Source: Bacteroidales bacterium | Lineage (GTDB): Bacteria > Bacteroidota > Bacteroidia > Bacteroidales > UBA932 | NCBI GenBank assembly: GCA_016282145.1 | Contig: JAEEJZ010000060.1 | Span: forward strand, 1-64,000 | Length of the DNA: 64,000 nucleotides | Direction of reading: 5' to 3' | Part shown: positions 48,855 through 59,487 of the stretch, in pieces | Numbering within the stretch: position 1 is the first letter of the stretch | Layout: each line of letters begins with the position of its first letter | The notes under the pieces: model-generated | The model's database searches: none | What the model was told of the DNA's origin: nothing | The model's input: the letters and a program-made list of their open reading frames with translations, nothing else | Translations under genes and position numbers: made by a program

Positions 48855-48889
48855 AAGAAACGTACAAATTTTTGTGCGTTTCTTTTTTT
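48855..48889 (+). terminator. Rho-independent terminator of the nqr operon
   Basis: AAGAAACGTACAA (48855-48867), 4-nt loop, TTGTGCGTTTCTT (48872-48884), T-run; one U-G wobble. Confidence 0.85.
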
Positions 48890-48946
48890 GTATTGTTTTT
48901 AACGGAGGCTGAGGGTAGGTTTGGGCCGAAAAACCAAAAATTAAAA

Positions 48947-49795
48947 ATGATGAAAAGAAAGAAAGTAATGTGGATGCTGCCGCTGGTGATGATGACGGCG
49001 GAGGGCTGCGATCTGACGCCGGCGGAGGAGCCCGTGCCGGTTCCGGAAGAGTTGACCCTGATCCTGGAGGCGGACTGCGGCGGGAGGGCGGTCTCCCACA
49101 CGGACTATTTTGTCTATGGGGCGGATGGGGTCTGTCCGCTGGAGTATCACGAGCGGGTGGCGGGCGACGGGGCCTGTACGGCCGTCTATGAGGGCCGGGG
49201 CGGCGACAAGACGGTCGTCTGTATCGCAGATTGCCCCTATGTGCTGAATACGGAGACACTGTCCCGTTTTGATGCCATCGAAGCCCTGTCCCTTGCGCTT
49301 GCCGAAGACGATCCGGACGCGCCTGTCCTGTCGGGGACGGCGGTGCTGCATACGGATGCAGACGGAGAAGCCGAGGTGATGGTCGCCCTGACGCCCCTGC
49401 TCTGCCGCATCGAGGTGTCGCGCATCATCAATGAGATTGGCGGCTATACCCTTGTGGAAGACCCCGTGCTGTATTTGAAGGACATCAATACCGAGGTAGA
49501 GTTGCTGCGCACGAACGGCTTCCGGCAGAAGGAGATCGGCTTGCGCTCAGCGACGGTGACGCTGGCCCACGATATCGGGGCATCGGGCATCGAGCCGCAC
49601 GCGGTCTTTTATGTCTATCCCAACGACAGCCGGGAGAGCGGGGCCGGTACGCCCGCCACGAGTATCGTGCTGGAAGGGACGGTACGCGGGAACAAGCGCA
49701 GTTTCAGTGTTCCCCTGCCGCCTTTTGACCGGGGAGCCCGCATCAGCGCCGCCCTGACCCTCGAAGCCGAAGGGGCCACGGCGGAGTTCAATTAA
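48947..49795 (+). CDS. FimB/Mfa2-like minor fimbrillin / anchor lipoprotein
   Basis: Signal MMKRKKVMWMLPLVMMTAEGC; 'DYFVYGADGVCPLEYHE' early and 'LTPLLCRIEVSRI' mid-protein, fitting FimB/Mfa2 organisation. Confidence 0.6.
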   Translation: MMKRKKVMWMLPLVMMTAEGCDLTPAEEPVPVPEELTLILEADCGGRAVSHTDYFVYGADGVCPLEYHERVAGDGACTAVYEGRGGDKTVVCIADCPYVLNTETLSRFDAIEALSLALAEDDPDAPVLSGTAVLHTDADGEAEVMVALTPLLCRIEVSRIINEIGGYTLVEDPVLYLKDINTEVELLRTNGFRQKEIGLRSATVTLAHDIGASGIEPHAVFYVYPNDSRESGAGTPATSIVLEGTVRGNKRSFSVPLPPFDRGARISAALTLEAEGATAEFN

Positions 49796-49796
49796 G

Positions 49797-52589
49797 TCAG
49801 ATGTATTTTGCCGTGCAGGTACCGGCGTGCTTCAGGGCCTCGGGAGTGCCTTCGAAGACGACGGTGCCACCGCGGTCGCCGGCATCGGGTCCGAGGTCGA
49901 TTACGCGGTCCGCATTGCGGATGACGTCGGGATTGTGCTCCACCACCACCAGGGAATGCCCTTCGCGAAGCAGCATATCGAAGGAACGCAGCAGTTTCTC
50001 CACATCGGAGAAGTGCAGGCCGGTCGTCGGTTCGTCGAAGATAAAGAGGATGCGTTCGCGTTTCTTCTGCGTGGCGCCGAGCGAAAGGAAATAGGCGAGT
50101 TTGACCCGCTGGCTCTCCCCGCCTGACAGGGTACTGCTGCTCTGGCCGAGCTTGATATAGCCGAGCCCCACTTCGTGCAGCGGCTGCAGACGGCGCGCCA
50201 CTTCCTGTGCTTCGCTTTCCTTGCCCTCGCTGAAGAAGGCAATCGCCTCGTCGACGCTCATCCCCAGGATATCGTCCACGTTCTTACCGCGGTAGCGCAC
50301 TTCCAGCACATCGGGCTTGAAGCGTTTGCCTCCGCATTCTTCGCAGACCATCGTCACGTCCGCCATGAACTGCATCGGAATGTGCACGATGCCTTCGCCC
50401 TGGCATTCCGGACAGCGGCCACCGTCGGCATTGAAGGAGAAATAGTGCGGCCCGAAGCCGTTGATCTGCGCAAACTGCTGCATCGAGAGCAACTTGCGGA
50501 TTTCATCGTAAGCCTTGAGGTAGGTGACGGCATTGGAGCGCGAACTGCGGCCGATGGGGTTCTGGTCCACGTATTCCACGCGGTCGATGCGGCTCAGGTC
50601 GCCCGAAAGGGCCCGGTGCGCGCCGGGCAGGTCGCCGCTGTCGCTGAGTTTCCGGCAGAGCGCGGGATAGAGGATGCTGCCCACGAGGGTCGATTTGCCG
50701 CTGCCGCTTACGCCCGTCACCACCGTCAGGCAGCCCAGCGGGAAGTGTACGTCGATATCGCGCAGGTTGTGCTCCATCGCCCCCTCGACGACGATTTCGC
50801 CGCGGGGCTCGCACTTTTCGCGCTGATAGCGGGGCTTGAGCCCCTGCAGATATTGAAGTGTCAGGGACTTTTCCACCGCCGCCGCATCGGCGCCGGCCGC
50901 TTCTCCCTGAAAGATGATTTCGCCGCCGAAGCTGCCCGCGCCGGGACCGAGGTCCAGCAGCACGTCCGCCGCGCGGATGATTTCTTCGTCGTGCTCCACG
51001 ACCACGACGGTGTTGCCCAGGTCGCGCAGGCGCCGCAGGACGCTGATGAGCCGCTGCGTATCTCGCGGATGAAGGCCGATGCTGGGTTCGTCGAGGATAT
51101 ACATCGAACCCACGAGCGATGCCCCGAGCGCCGCCACCAGGTTGATGCGCTGGCTCTCGCCGCCCGAAAGGGTGTTGCAGGCGCGGTCCATCGTCAGGTA
51201 GGCCAGCCCCACGTCATCGAGGCAGCGCAGGCGCGAAAGGATCTCGTCCAGCGGTTCCTGCACCAGTTCCCGCTCCGTCGGGCTCAGTTCCAGCGCCGTC
51301 AGGAAGGAAAGCAACTGCTCCACATTCATACGGAGCAGGTCGTGGATGTTGTGGCCGCCCACCTTCACCCAAAGGGCTTCCTTGCGCAGGCGGCTGCCCT
51401 TGCAGTCCGGGCAGGTCGTCCTGCCGCTGAAGCGGCTCAACATATATTTGAACTGAATCTTGTAGCGCTGCGTTTCCACCCAGGCGAAAAATTCGTGGAT
51501 GCCCACGAGGGACTGGTCGTCACCCTCCACGCTGTGCGCATTCCAGATGAGGTCTTTCACCTCGTCCGACAACTGGCACCAGGGCTCGAAAATCGGAATG
51601 CCATAGCGTTCCGCCACCTGGATCAGGTGTTCGCGGAACCAGCCCATCTTGTCTCCGCGCCAGCAGGCGATGGCCCCGTCATAGATGCTTTTGGTCTTGT
51701 CCGGGATGACCAGGTCTTCGCTGATGCCGATGATCTTTCCCAGGCCGCCGCAGGCCGGGCAGGCGCCCAGCGGGCTGTTGAAACTGAAAAGGAAATCGTC
51801 GGGCTTGCGGAAAACGATGCCGTCGCATTCGAAATTGCTGTCGAAGGCGCGGCGCACGCTCCCCTGCACCACCATCATCCGACCGCCGCCACGCTGGAAC
51901 GCATCGCTCACCGAAGCGAAGATGCGCGTCCGTTCGTCGGCATCATATTCCGCCTGCGGACGAATGCGGTCAATCAGCAGAAAAGCCTCCTTCGGATAGG
52001 CTTCCGGCGCCTGCAGCACCGCTTCGATGCGCACGGGGGCCCCGTCCGCCAGCAAGCGCGAATAGCCCTGCTCCTTGAGCGAAAGCAGCAGTTCCACCTT
52101 GTCGCCGAGGGCTTCCCAGCCGACCGGCGCGACGATGAAGACCGCCTCCCCGTCGTGAAGGTCCAGGATGTAACGGAACGCGTCGCGGGGTGAATCACAG
52201 CGCACTTCGCGTCCGCTCACCGGGCTGAAGGTCCGGCCGATGCGGGCGTAGATGAGGCGCAGGTAGTCGTAGATTTCCGTGGTGGTGGCCACCGTGGAGC
52301 GCGGGTTCTTGATATTGACCTTCTGCTCGATGGCGACTGCCGGAGGGATGCCGTCGATGGCATCCACGTCGGGTTTGGTCATCCGCCCGAGGAACTGGCG
52401 GGCATAGGAGGAAAGACTTTCGGCAAAGCGGCGCTGCCCCTCTGCGAAGAGGGTATCGAACGCCAGGGAGGACTTCCCTGAACCGGAAACGCCCGTCAGA
52501 ACGACGAGCTGTCCCCGGGGAATGTCCACCGAAACGTTTTTGAGGTTGTTGACCCGCGCCCCGCGAATACTGATCTTGCCTTCATCCAT
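49797..52589 (-). CDS. uvrA: Excinuclease ABC subunit A
   Basis: Two ABC modules with [10 protein letters not shown] / [18 protein letters not shown] twice, zinc-finger CPACGG and CPECQG/CEECGG. Start set to [18 protein letters not shown] (track start 52598 overlaps the -7 box). Confidence 0.97.
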   Translation of the reverse strand: MDEGKISIRGARVNNLKNVSVDIPRGQLVVLTGVSGSGKSSLAFDTLFAEGQRRFAESLSSYARQFLGRMTKPDVDAIDGIPPAVAIEQKVNIKNPRSTVATTTEIYDYLRLIYARIGRTFSPVSGREVRCDSPRDAFRYILDLHDGEAVFIVAPVGWEALGDKVELLLSLKEQGYSRLLADGAPVRIEAVLQAPEAYPKEAFLLIDRIRPQAEYDADERTRIFASVSDAFQRGGGRMMVVQGSVRRAFDSNFECDGIVFRKPDDFLFSFNSPLGACPACGGLGKIIGISEDLVIPDKTKSIYDGAIACWRGDKMGWFREHLIQVAERYGIPIFEPWCQLSDEVKDLIWNAHSVEGDDQSLVGIHEFFAWVETQRYKIQFKYMLSRFSGRTTCPDCKGSRLRKEALWVKVGGHNIHDLLRMNVEQLLSFLTALELSPTERELVQEPLDEILSRLRCLDDVGLAYLTMDRACNTLSGGESQRINLVAALGASLVGSMYILDEPSIGLHPRDTQRLISVLRRLRDLGNTVVVVEHDEEIIRAADVLLDLGPGAGSFGGEIIFQGEAAGADAAAVEKSLTLQYLQGLKPRYQREKCEPRGEIVVEGAMEHNLRDIDVHFPLGCLTVVTGVSGSGKSTLVGSILYPALCRKLSDSGDLPGAHRALSGDLSRIDRVEYVDQNPIGRSSRSNAVTYLKAYDEIRKLLSMQQFAQINGFGPHYFSFNADGGRCPECQGEGIVHIPMQFMADVTMVCEECGGKRFKPDVLEVRYRGKNVDDILGMSVDEAIAFFSEGKESEAQEVARRLQPLHEVGLGYIKLGQSSSTLSGGESQRVKLAYFLSLGATQKKRERILFIFDEPTTGLHFSDVEKLLRSFDMLLREGHSLVVVEHNPDVIRNADRVIDLGPDAGDRGGTVVFEGTPEALKHAGTCTAKYI

Positions 52590-52595
52590 TGTCTG

Positions 52596-52603
52596 CAAAG
52601 ATA
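52596..52603 (-). promoter_or_regulatory. -7 element TATCTTTG for uvrA
   Basis: Reverse complement of CAAAGATA; 6 nt between the box and ATG 52589. Confidence 0.55.
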
Positions 52604-52637
52604 CAAAATATTCTCGGGGGCGGAAGGCCCTCTTCGC

Positions 52638-54965
52638 CTATAATCTGAAGTTCAGGGAAAGCGGTCCTGCGGAGGCTTTGAAATCGCCGGGCTCGAGCAC
52701 CCAATGCAAGTGTTCATCCACGAAGGCAAGGTCCGAAGCCTTGAAGGACAGTTCCACCGTCCGGGTCTGGTGAGGCTCGAGGGATACCTTGGTGAAGGCA
52801 CGCAGGCGCTTGATGTCCGGAGAGATGGAAGCCACCAGGTCCGACACATACAGGAGCACGGGTTCCTTGACGCTGCGTCCGGAGCGGTTGGTGAGCGTCA
52901 GCCGGAAGCGGAGACTTTCTCCCTGCTCCACGAGTTTCAGCCCGCTGTACTCCACATCGGCATAGGAAAGGCCGTATCCGAAGGGCCACTGCACCGTCGT
53001 ATTCGCTTCATAGTTGTACGCGCCCTCCATCGTCTCCATATATTCGCAAGGCTTGCAGTCGTAGGTGATAAACGCGCCGTGGAACTTGGGATAGGTGTAA
53101 GGAAGGCGGCCGGAGAAGTTGGAGGCTCCGGAAAGGAGTCGGGCCAGCGCATCCCCGCCGTAATTCCCGGGAAGGAAGGTCTGCACGATGGCGGAAGCGA
53201 GCGGAACGATTCCGCTGATCAGTCGCGGACGGCCTTCGTTGAGCACCAGGATGACCGGCTTGCCCGTAGCGCTGAGCGTTTTCACCATCGCCGTCTGGTT
53301 GGCGGACAGGTTGAGGTCATCGATGTTTCCGGGCGTCTCCGTGTAGGAATTTTCCCCGATGAAGGCAATCAGTACGTCTGCGCGGGCCATCTTTTCGGCC
53401 GCATCGCCGTCCGGGACGGGCATGTCCAGCCGGAAATCCTTGGCGTCGTAGCGCACCATTTCGCTGAATTCCACATTCTCTTTCCCGAAAGTAGCCGCAA
53501 GCGCCTCATAGAAAGTATGATAAGTGCCGATCTGCCGGGCGATGGCGTCGGTCCGGTCGCCCTGCCAGGTGTAGGTCCAACCGCCGTTCATCGAACGGAA
53601 ATTGTCGGCATTGGGTCCGCAGACGAAGATCCGGGTACCCGGCTTCAGCGGGAGGATGTCGTTTTCATTCTTGAGGAGCACCATGCACTCTTCGGCCATC
53701 GTCACCGCCTCCCGGGCAAAGCCTTCGGAAGCGAAATCCTTGTACATCGATTTCAGTTCACGGGCAGGGATGTCCCAGGTCTTGCGGTCCATCAGGCCTA
53801 CCCGTATCTTCAGCCGGAGGATGCGCCGTACGGCGTCGTCTATCCTGGACATCGGGACGCGGCCTTCCTTGACCAGTTCGGTCAGCAGGTCGCAGAAATC
53901 CGTGGAATACGGATCCATCGTCATATCGATGCCGGCGTTGATGGCCATGGCTATCGCCTCTTTCTTGTCCGCGGCAACGTGGTCGCGTTTCCAGAGGTTG
54001 TCGATATCCGCCCAGTCGGTAATCAGCATTCCGTCCCAATTCAGCCCCTCTTTCAACCATTCCGTGAGCAGCATTCGGTTGGCGTGGAAAGGAACGCCGC
54101 CATTGTTGGCGGAATTGACCATCACGCTCAGCGCCCCCGCCTCACAGCAGGCCTTGAAGGGCTGGAAATACTTCTCCAGCATCTCCCGGTAGGTAACGCT
54201 CGACGGGGTCCTGTCCTTGCCGCTGACGGTAGCGCCGTAGGCCAGATAATGTTTCAGGCAGGCGGCGACATTGTACATACCGATATGGTTGGGATCGCTT
54301 CCCTGAAGCCCTTTCGTCAGTTCCGAGGCCATCACGGCATTGAGCAGCACATCCTCCCCGAAGCTTTCCCAGAGCCGGGACCACAGCGGAGAGCGGGCCA
54401 CATCCATCACGGGAGAATACACCCAGGGAATCAGGCAGGCCCGGCTCTCGTAAGCCGTTATCTCCCCTATCCTGCGGGGAATCTCCGGATTGAACGAGGC
54501 TCCCTGACCCACTTCCTGCGGGAAGAGGGTCGCGCCCCAGGTATAACTGGCCCCGTGAATCTGGTCCACCCCGTAGATTTCAGGGATGCCGCAGCGGGAC
54601 CTGGAGGCATCGTTGAGCACGCGTATCGTCTCAGCCCAGACCTCGGGCGTCTGCGCGACCCCCTCGGGGACATTGAGGATGGAACCCACCTTGTATTTTC
54701 CAAAGACGGTCCTGACCGCATCCGCGGACAGCATTCCCCCGGCAAGGCTCTTGTCGGAGCGGTTGCTCGCGACATTGCCGTCACCGGACTGCTGGGCCAC
54801 TTTGTCTATGGCGAGTTCGCACATCTGGCCGATTTTCTCCGCCAGACTCATCCGGGAAAGGATCGCTTCCACCTGCTCCTCGACGCGGGCGTCCTGCGGG
54901 ATGCACTGCGCACCGGCATATTGAATCCCGGAAAAGGCAATGAGACAAAGGATTATTCTTTTCAT
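52638..54965 (-). CDS. GH3 family beta-glucosidase
   Basis: Signal peptide; 'LITDWADI' nucleophile region; PA14-less GH3 with C-terminal fibronectin-III-like domain. Confidence 0.94.
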   Translation of the reverse strand: MKRIILCLIAFSGIQYAGAQCIPQDARVEEQVEAILSRMSLAEKIGQMCELAIDKVAQQSGDGNVASNRSDKSLAGGMLSADAVRTVFGKYKVGSILNVPEGVAQTPEVWAETIRVLNDASRSRCGIPEIYGVDQIHGASYTWGATLFPQEVGQGASFNPEIPRRIGEITAYESRACLIPWVYSPVMDVARSPLWSRLWESFGEDVLLNAVMASELTKGLQGSDPNHIGMYNVAACLKHYLAYGATVSGKDRTPSSVTYREMLEKYFQPFKACCEAGALSVMVNSANNGGVPFHANRMLLTEWLKEGLNWDGMLITDWADIDNLWKRDHVAADKKEAIAMAINAGIDMTMDPYSTDFCDLLTELVKEGRVPMSRIDDAVRRILRLKIRVGLMDRKTWDIPARELKSMYKDFASEGFAREAVTMAEECMVLLKNENDILPLKPGTRIFVCGPNADNFRSMNGGWTYTWQGDRTDAIARQIGTYHTFYEALAATFGKENVEFSEMVRYDAKDFRLDMPVPDGDAAEKMARADVLIAFIGENSYTETPGNIDDLNLSANQTAMVKTLSATGKPVILVLNEGRPRLISGIVPLASAIVQTFLPGNYGGDALARLLSGASNFSGRLPYTYPKFHGAFITYDCKPCEYMETMEGAYNYEANTTVQWPFGYGLSYADVEYSGLKLVEQGESLRFRLTLTNRSGRSVKEPVLLYVSDLVASISPDIKRLRAFTKVSLEPHQTRTVELSFKASDLAFVDEHLHWVLEPGDFKASAGPLSLNFRL

Positions 54966-54969
54966 AAAA

Positions 54970-56313
54970 CTATTTTTGGATGGGATACAAGTGTACGAGA
55001 AGCAGCATCAGCGCGGCGAACAGGGCCGGGAAGAGCGAGAAGAGCGCCCAGATCATATTGCGGACGGATTCCTCGTCAAGGATGGTGATGACGGTCTCCC
55101 CCGTCATGGCATCCGTTCCGGAAATGAAGCCGGCAACGCCGAGGAAAGTCGCCACCAGCGCCCCCGATATGGCACTGCCGAACTTCTGCGCCATCGTCCC
55201 GGAAGAAAAGATGAGTCCGGTAGATGAGGTTCCGTTCTTTTCCGTGGCATAGTCGGCGACATCGGCATACATGGACCAGAGCAGCGGAGAATACAGTCCG
55301 ATGCCCACGGAGGTCAGGACGACGGTGGCGACCATCAGCCAGATATAGGCCGGGTCCATCGGGATGAAGAAGAAGGCGACCGAAGTGATTGCACAGATGG
55401 CGGCCGCCCACATGAAGGCGGACTTCTTGCTTCCTACCTTCTTGGTGAAGGCCGGAGAGAGCCCCCCGAAAATCATGCACGTCACTTCCCCGAAGGTCAT
55501 GAACACGGTGTAATTGATAATCAGACCGCTCACGGTGATGGGGCCGCCCAGGCAATAGGAAAACATATAACCGGCGACCGCATAACGGAAGCCGTTGAAG
55601 AAATTACTGCAAATCCCGACCAGCGTCAGGTGAATCCAGGGCTTGTTGCGAAAAAGGTCCGCAAAGGGCCGGAAGGAGAACTTTTCGGCACGGACGGGTT
55701 TCAGGCGTTCCTTGGTCAGGAGACCGCAGGCAAGGGTCATGAGCGCGGCCAGCGCGCCGAAACAGATGCCGATGACCGTATGCTGCTTAGTCTCCGGCTG
55801 ACCGACCATCTGCTGGATGTACGGGAACGCGAGAAGGGTGATGAAGCCCATGGCATAGGCACCCACCATACGGAAGGAGGAGAATTGGTTCTTTTCGTTG
55901 TCGTCGTCCGTCATTACCCCGAGCAGCGAGCCATAGGGCACGTTCACCATGGTGTACATCGCCATCATCAGCAGGTAAAAGGAATACGCCCAGATGCGTT
56001 TCCCCACGATGCCCAGTTCCGGCGTATGCAGCAGGCAGGCGAAGACCAGGCCGAAGGGAATGGCACCGAAGATGAGCCAGGGACGATAGGTCCCCCAACG
56101 GCTTTGCGTACGGTCGGCGATGGAACCCATAAGCGGGTCGGTCACCACATCGAACAGACGCGCGATCAGCATCAGCGTCGCCGTATCGGCCACCGTCAGT
56201 CCGAAGATGTTGGTGAAGAACAGCGGAAAAGCGATGCTCATAATTTTCCAGGTGATGCCGCCGGCGGCGGCATCACCCAGAGCATAACCTATTTTCTCCT
56301 TCAAAGATGCCAT
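54970..56313 (-). CDS. GPH/MelB-type sugar:cation symporter
   Basis: MASLKEKIGYALGDAAAGGITW..., 'DVVTDPLMGSIADRTQSRWGTYRPWLIFGAIP'. Confidence 0.92.
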   Translation of the reverse strand: MASLKEKIGYALGDAAAGGITWKIMSIAFPLFFTNIFGLTVADTATLMLIARLFDVVTDPLMGSIADRTQSRWGTYRPWLIFGAIPFGLVFACLLHTPELGIVGKRIWAYSFYLLMMAMYTMVNVPYGSLLGVMTDDDNEKNQFSSFRMVGAYAMGFITLLAFPYIQQMVGQPETKQHTVIGICFGALAALMTLACGLLTKERLKPVRAEKFSFRPFADLFRNKPWIHLTLVGICSNFFNGFRYAVAGYMFSYCLGGPITVSGLIINYTVFMTFGEVTCMIFGGLSPAFTKKVGSKKSAFMWAAAICAITSVAFFFIPMDPAYIWLMVATVVLTSVGIGLYSPLLWSMYADVADYATEKNGTSSTGLIFSSGTMAQKFGSAISGALVATFLGVAGFISGTDAMTGETVITILDEESVRNMIWALFSLFPALFAALMLLLVHLYPIQK

Positions 56314-56323
56314 AGGCTCCTGG

Positions 56324-57703
56324 TTATTGTTTTAGTGTGATTGATGTTATTCTGAGTCCGTTGCCGACGAGGCACATCGCACCGCGTTCCGCGATCAGGG
56401 CCTTGACCCGGTCGTCGTAAACGATGGTGTAGGTGTTCCCGGTGATGGGGCCGAAATCGGTCTGCGCGAGGATGTCGTCCTTCTCCGGATCGTCACCCCA
56501 GATCGGCGTGGTGATGCGGAGTGCCCAGTAAACCTCCGTGAGTTCCGACGCATCCATCTTCGTGTACTCGATCACAATCTCGGAACCGACCGACACGTCC
56601 GTGAACTTCCCGGCTTCGACCTTGATGTTGTTGGCATCCCAGTTCAGGGTCGCATCCCCTTCCCAGAGGACGGGATCGGCGGCTTGCACGATGCAGGAGA
56701 TCTTGTAAACCCTGAGACCGTTGCCGACGAGGCACATGGCGCCGCGTTCCGCGATCAGGGCCTTGACACGGTCATCGTAAACGATGGTGTAGGTGTTCCC
56801 GGTAATGGGGCCGAAATCGGTCTGAGGAAGGATATCGTCCTTCTCCGGATCGTCACCCCAGATCGGCGTGGTGATGCGGAGCGCCCAGTAAACCTCCGTG
56901 AGTTCCGACGCATCCATCTTCGTGTACTCGATCGTGATCTCGGTGCCTGCGGGCACGTCTGCGAACTGTCCGGCTTCGACCTTGATGTTGTTGGCATCCC
57001 AGTTCAGGGCCGCTTCCCCTTCCCAGAGGATCAGTTCGGTCACGGCAGGATCCACCCATTCCTGGTCGGAGACCGTCACGTCCGCGCAGCAATAGCGTTT
57101 TCCGTCCGTCTTCTCAACGATCAGTTTGTAATCGCCCAGCGCCATCGTGGGAACGACGAAACTCAGGGCATCCTCGCTGCTCCCGACCAGCGTCGCCTCC
57201 ACGGAACCTACCCAGACCTTGACGATGCCGTCCAGGTTCTTTCCGGTAGAGACCATGGTCGCGCCGGGATTGAGCCAGCGGCTGATGCCTTTATCCACGA
57301 CGGGGTCCGTAGCCAGCGCACCGACATTGACCCCGAAGGTCCGCGTCGTGCTCTTGCCTGCCATCGTCGTCACCTTCAGGGTGATTTCGTGGCGGCCGGC
57401 CATCAGGGGCATATCGATGGTCAGGCCCGTAGCGATGGGCTCGGAGGTCCACAGATAGTCATACCACTCGACGGTACAGTAATCCGCAGGGGTCACGATG
57501 ACCGTGATGTTCAGGTTCTCGTCCGTCTTGAGGGTTTTATAGTTCGGTGCCTCACCGCCCGTGCCCTGCGGGAAGTCCGGCTGAAGGACACGCGGGACAT
57601 CGTCAGCGGAAGCCGTACTGTAAGGCTCCTGGATTTTGGCACATCCGGTAATGACGAGGGCGGCCAGCGCCACTGTCATAAGCTTTGACGTTATATGTTT
57701 CAT
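56324..57703 (-). CDS. Surface glycan-binding lipoprotein (SusE/F position) with IPT/TIG-like region and two near-identical C-terminal modules
   Basis: Lipobox VITGCAK; follows susD; duplicated module 'LWEGxAxLNWDANNIKVEAG.....GNGLR'. Confidence 0.8.
   Translation of the reverse strand: MKHITSKLMTVALAALVITGCAKIQEPYSTASADDVPRVLQPDFPQGTGGEAPNYKTLKTDENLNITVIVTPADYCTVEWYDYLWTSEPIATGLTIDMPLMAGRHEITLKVTTMAGKSTTRTFGVNVGALATDPVVDKGISRWLNPGATMVSTGKNLDGIVKVWVGSVEATLVGSSEDALSFVVPTMALGDYKLIVEKTDGKRYCCADVTVSDQEWVDPAVTELILWEGEAALNWDANNIKVEAGQFADVPAGTEITIEYTKMDASELTEVYWALRITTPIWGDDPEKDDILPQTDFGPITGNTYTIVYDDRVKALIAERGAMCLVGNGLRVYKISCIVQAADPVLWEGDATLNWDANNIKVEAGKFTDVSVGSEIVIEYTKMDASELTEVYWALRITTPIWGDDPEKDDILAQTDFGPITGNTYTIVYDDRVKALIAERGAMCLVGNGLRITSITLKQ
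56352..57030 (-). repeat. Tandem intragenic duplication, period exactly 360 bp (copies 56352-56670 and 56712-57030)
   Basis: Aligned by eye: about 26 mismatches in 319 positions, no indels. Confidence 0.95.
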
Positions 57704-57720
57704 AATGGTCTATCGGTTGA

Positions 57721-59469
57721 TTAGTCAGTATAGTAGTGGGTCTCTGCGACATCCCACCAGATGAGGCTGTGCCAGGAGTATACTCCCTTGTCATCAAGCT
57801 GACGCGCGGTCGCTTTCTTGAATTCGGCATTGTTGTTCTCCTCTTCCGCCGCAGGGTAACGCAGACGGACAGGGATGCGGAGATCGTCTTCGCCACGCTG
57901 CATGTTGGCCTCTTCCGGCACGGAACGACGGTCCTTGAGGGCGGGATAGTCGCTGCGGCGCTGGTTGGCCCAACCTTCGATGGGGTTGGTCAGATGAAGG
58001 ATCCAGGCCTGGAGGTTGATGGCTTCCTTCGGGTTGTCCCCGAGTGACATCGCATCGACGAAATCGTCGATTTCCCCGGCCGACATCGTCTCGATGCTGT
58101 AATTGGCATTGAGGAAGTCGAGAGAAGAGCGGATACCGTCCTTATAGTGGCTCTCGACGCTTCCGTCGACCGCCCAGCCCATCAGTTTGGCTTCGGCAAG
58201 GAGGAACTCGGTCTCGGCGCTGGTAAACACGACACCCGGGCAGTTGGCCTGTTCGAGGGCGATGTTGATGAACGGACGCGTCAGACGGGCCGGATAGTTG
58301 TTCTTGTCATAGCCGGCATTGGGATCCTCTTTGACAAGGCGGGCCAGCGTAGGAAGGTCTTTATCCTCCGGAACGACGGGCCAGTTGTTGTACCAGGCCT
58401 CGCCGACATCGTTGGGCTGAATGCCGGCCTTGCTGTCCGGGGAGATGGCGCGCTGGGCTTCACCCCAGGCAATCACCTCGTCCGTCAGGTCGTAGCAGCC
58501 GTCGGCCGCCGCCGCATTCCGCTTCGCATTCAGGTAGTTGCGGCAGATTCGGTACAGACGAGGATCCCCGTTCTCCTGCATATAGCGGTAGAGTGTCTTG
58601 CAGACGAAGGAGGGGGAGGTAGGATCCTGTCCCCAGAGGGTCTCGCTGAGAGCATTGGCACGGAAATCGAGGTCAACCGCACCCTGGTAGAAAGTGAAGG
58701 ACTTGGAAAGATACTTGATCAGGACATTGTCCGACGCCGTAGACACATAACCGCCGGAAGCGAGAACGGCCGCCTCGAATTCTTTCCTGGCCTTGTCGGG
58801 CACTACACTGGAAAGACGCATGGCAAAGCGCATACGGAGGGAGTTGGCAAACTTCTTCCAGGCATCCGTGTTGCCACCCATGGAGGAGACGTCACCGGTA
58901 ATCTTGTCCGAGCCCGTGCCCAGGAGGTCCACGCATTCGGTCAGTTCCTCAAAGAAGAACTCGTAGGCTTCCTGAACCGTATCGTACTTTGGATAGAGGA
59001 TCCTTTCGGTTGCTCCCTTTCCGGCTTCCCGGCAGGGTGCGTCCCCGTAGCAGTCCACAATCTGGGAAAGCAGATAGACGCGATAGACGCGGAGCGCAGC
59101 GTTGAGGTTGGTCTGGTCCTTGGAGATTTCAATGGCCTGAACGATGTTCTTGATGCCTACGCTATAGAGTTTATCCCATAATTTACGGGAATAATCATCC
59201 TTGTACATATTCTGTCCGGCATAGGTAGCCACGTTCCAGCCACCGGCATAATACTGGACAAAACCTGTAATGTAACAACGGTACGTATCCATCATGTCAA
59301 AGTCCCCGTAGGTCTGCAACATACTGGTCGTAAGCAGGTTGTTCGGATCTACCGTCGATGTCTTGGTATCGTCGGTATTGATGGCCGTCATATATTCCTT
59401 GCTGCAGGACGTGAGGGCAAGTGCCCCTGCAGCAACGATGACGAACATTTTGTAACTTATATTTTTCAT
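57721..59469 (-). CDS. SusD/RagB family lipoprotein
   Basis: Lipobox LTSCSKEYM; 'NNLLTTSMLQTYGDFDMMDTYRCYI', 'ETEFLLAEAKLMGW'. Confidence 0.93.
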   Translation of the reverse strand: MKNISYKMFVIVAAGALALTSCSKEYMTAINTDDTKTSTVDPNNLLTTSMLQTYGDFDMMDTYRCYITGFVQYYAGGWNVATYAGQNMYKDDYSRKLWDKLYSVGIKNIVQAIEISKDQTNLNAALRVYRVYLLSQIVDCYGDAPCREAGKGATERILYPKYDTVQEAYEFFFEELTECVDLLGTGSDKITGDVSSMGGNTDAWKKFANSLRMRFAMRLSSVVPDKARKEFEAAVLASGGYVSTASDNVLIKYLSKSFTFYQGAVDLDFRANALSETLWGQDPTSPSFVCKTLYRYMQENGDPRLYRICRNYLNAKRNAAAADGCYDLTDEVIAWGEAQRAISPDSKAGIQPNDVGEAWYNNWPVVPEDKDLPTLARLVKEDPNAGYDKNNYPARLTRPFINIALEQANCPGVVFTSAETEFLLAEAKLMGWAVDGSVESHYKDGIRSSLDFLNANYSIETMSAGEIDDFVDAMSLGDNPKEAINLQAWILHLTNPIEGWANQRRSDYPALKDRRSVPEEANMQRGEDDLRIPVRLRYPAAEEENNNAEFKKATARQLDDKGVYSWHSLIWWDVAETHYYTD

Positions 59470-59487
59470 ATCGGTAGTGCTGATGGA

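Noticed and set aside
50175-52193. 672-aa + strand ORF
   Set aside because: Antisense to uvrA, whose motifs are intact on the minus strand.
52604-52645. Possible terminator hairpin between GH3 and uvrA
   Set aside because: The stem (GGCGAAG/CTTCCGCC) is bulged and is followed only by AATATTTTG; too weak to claim.
52704-55088. 794-aa + strand ORF
   Set aside because: Fully antisense to the GH3 gene, which has clear catalytic motifs; composition typical of codon-bias shadow ORFs.
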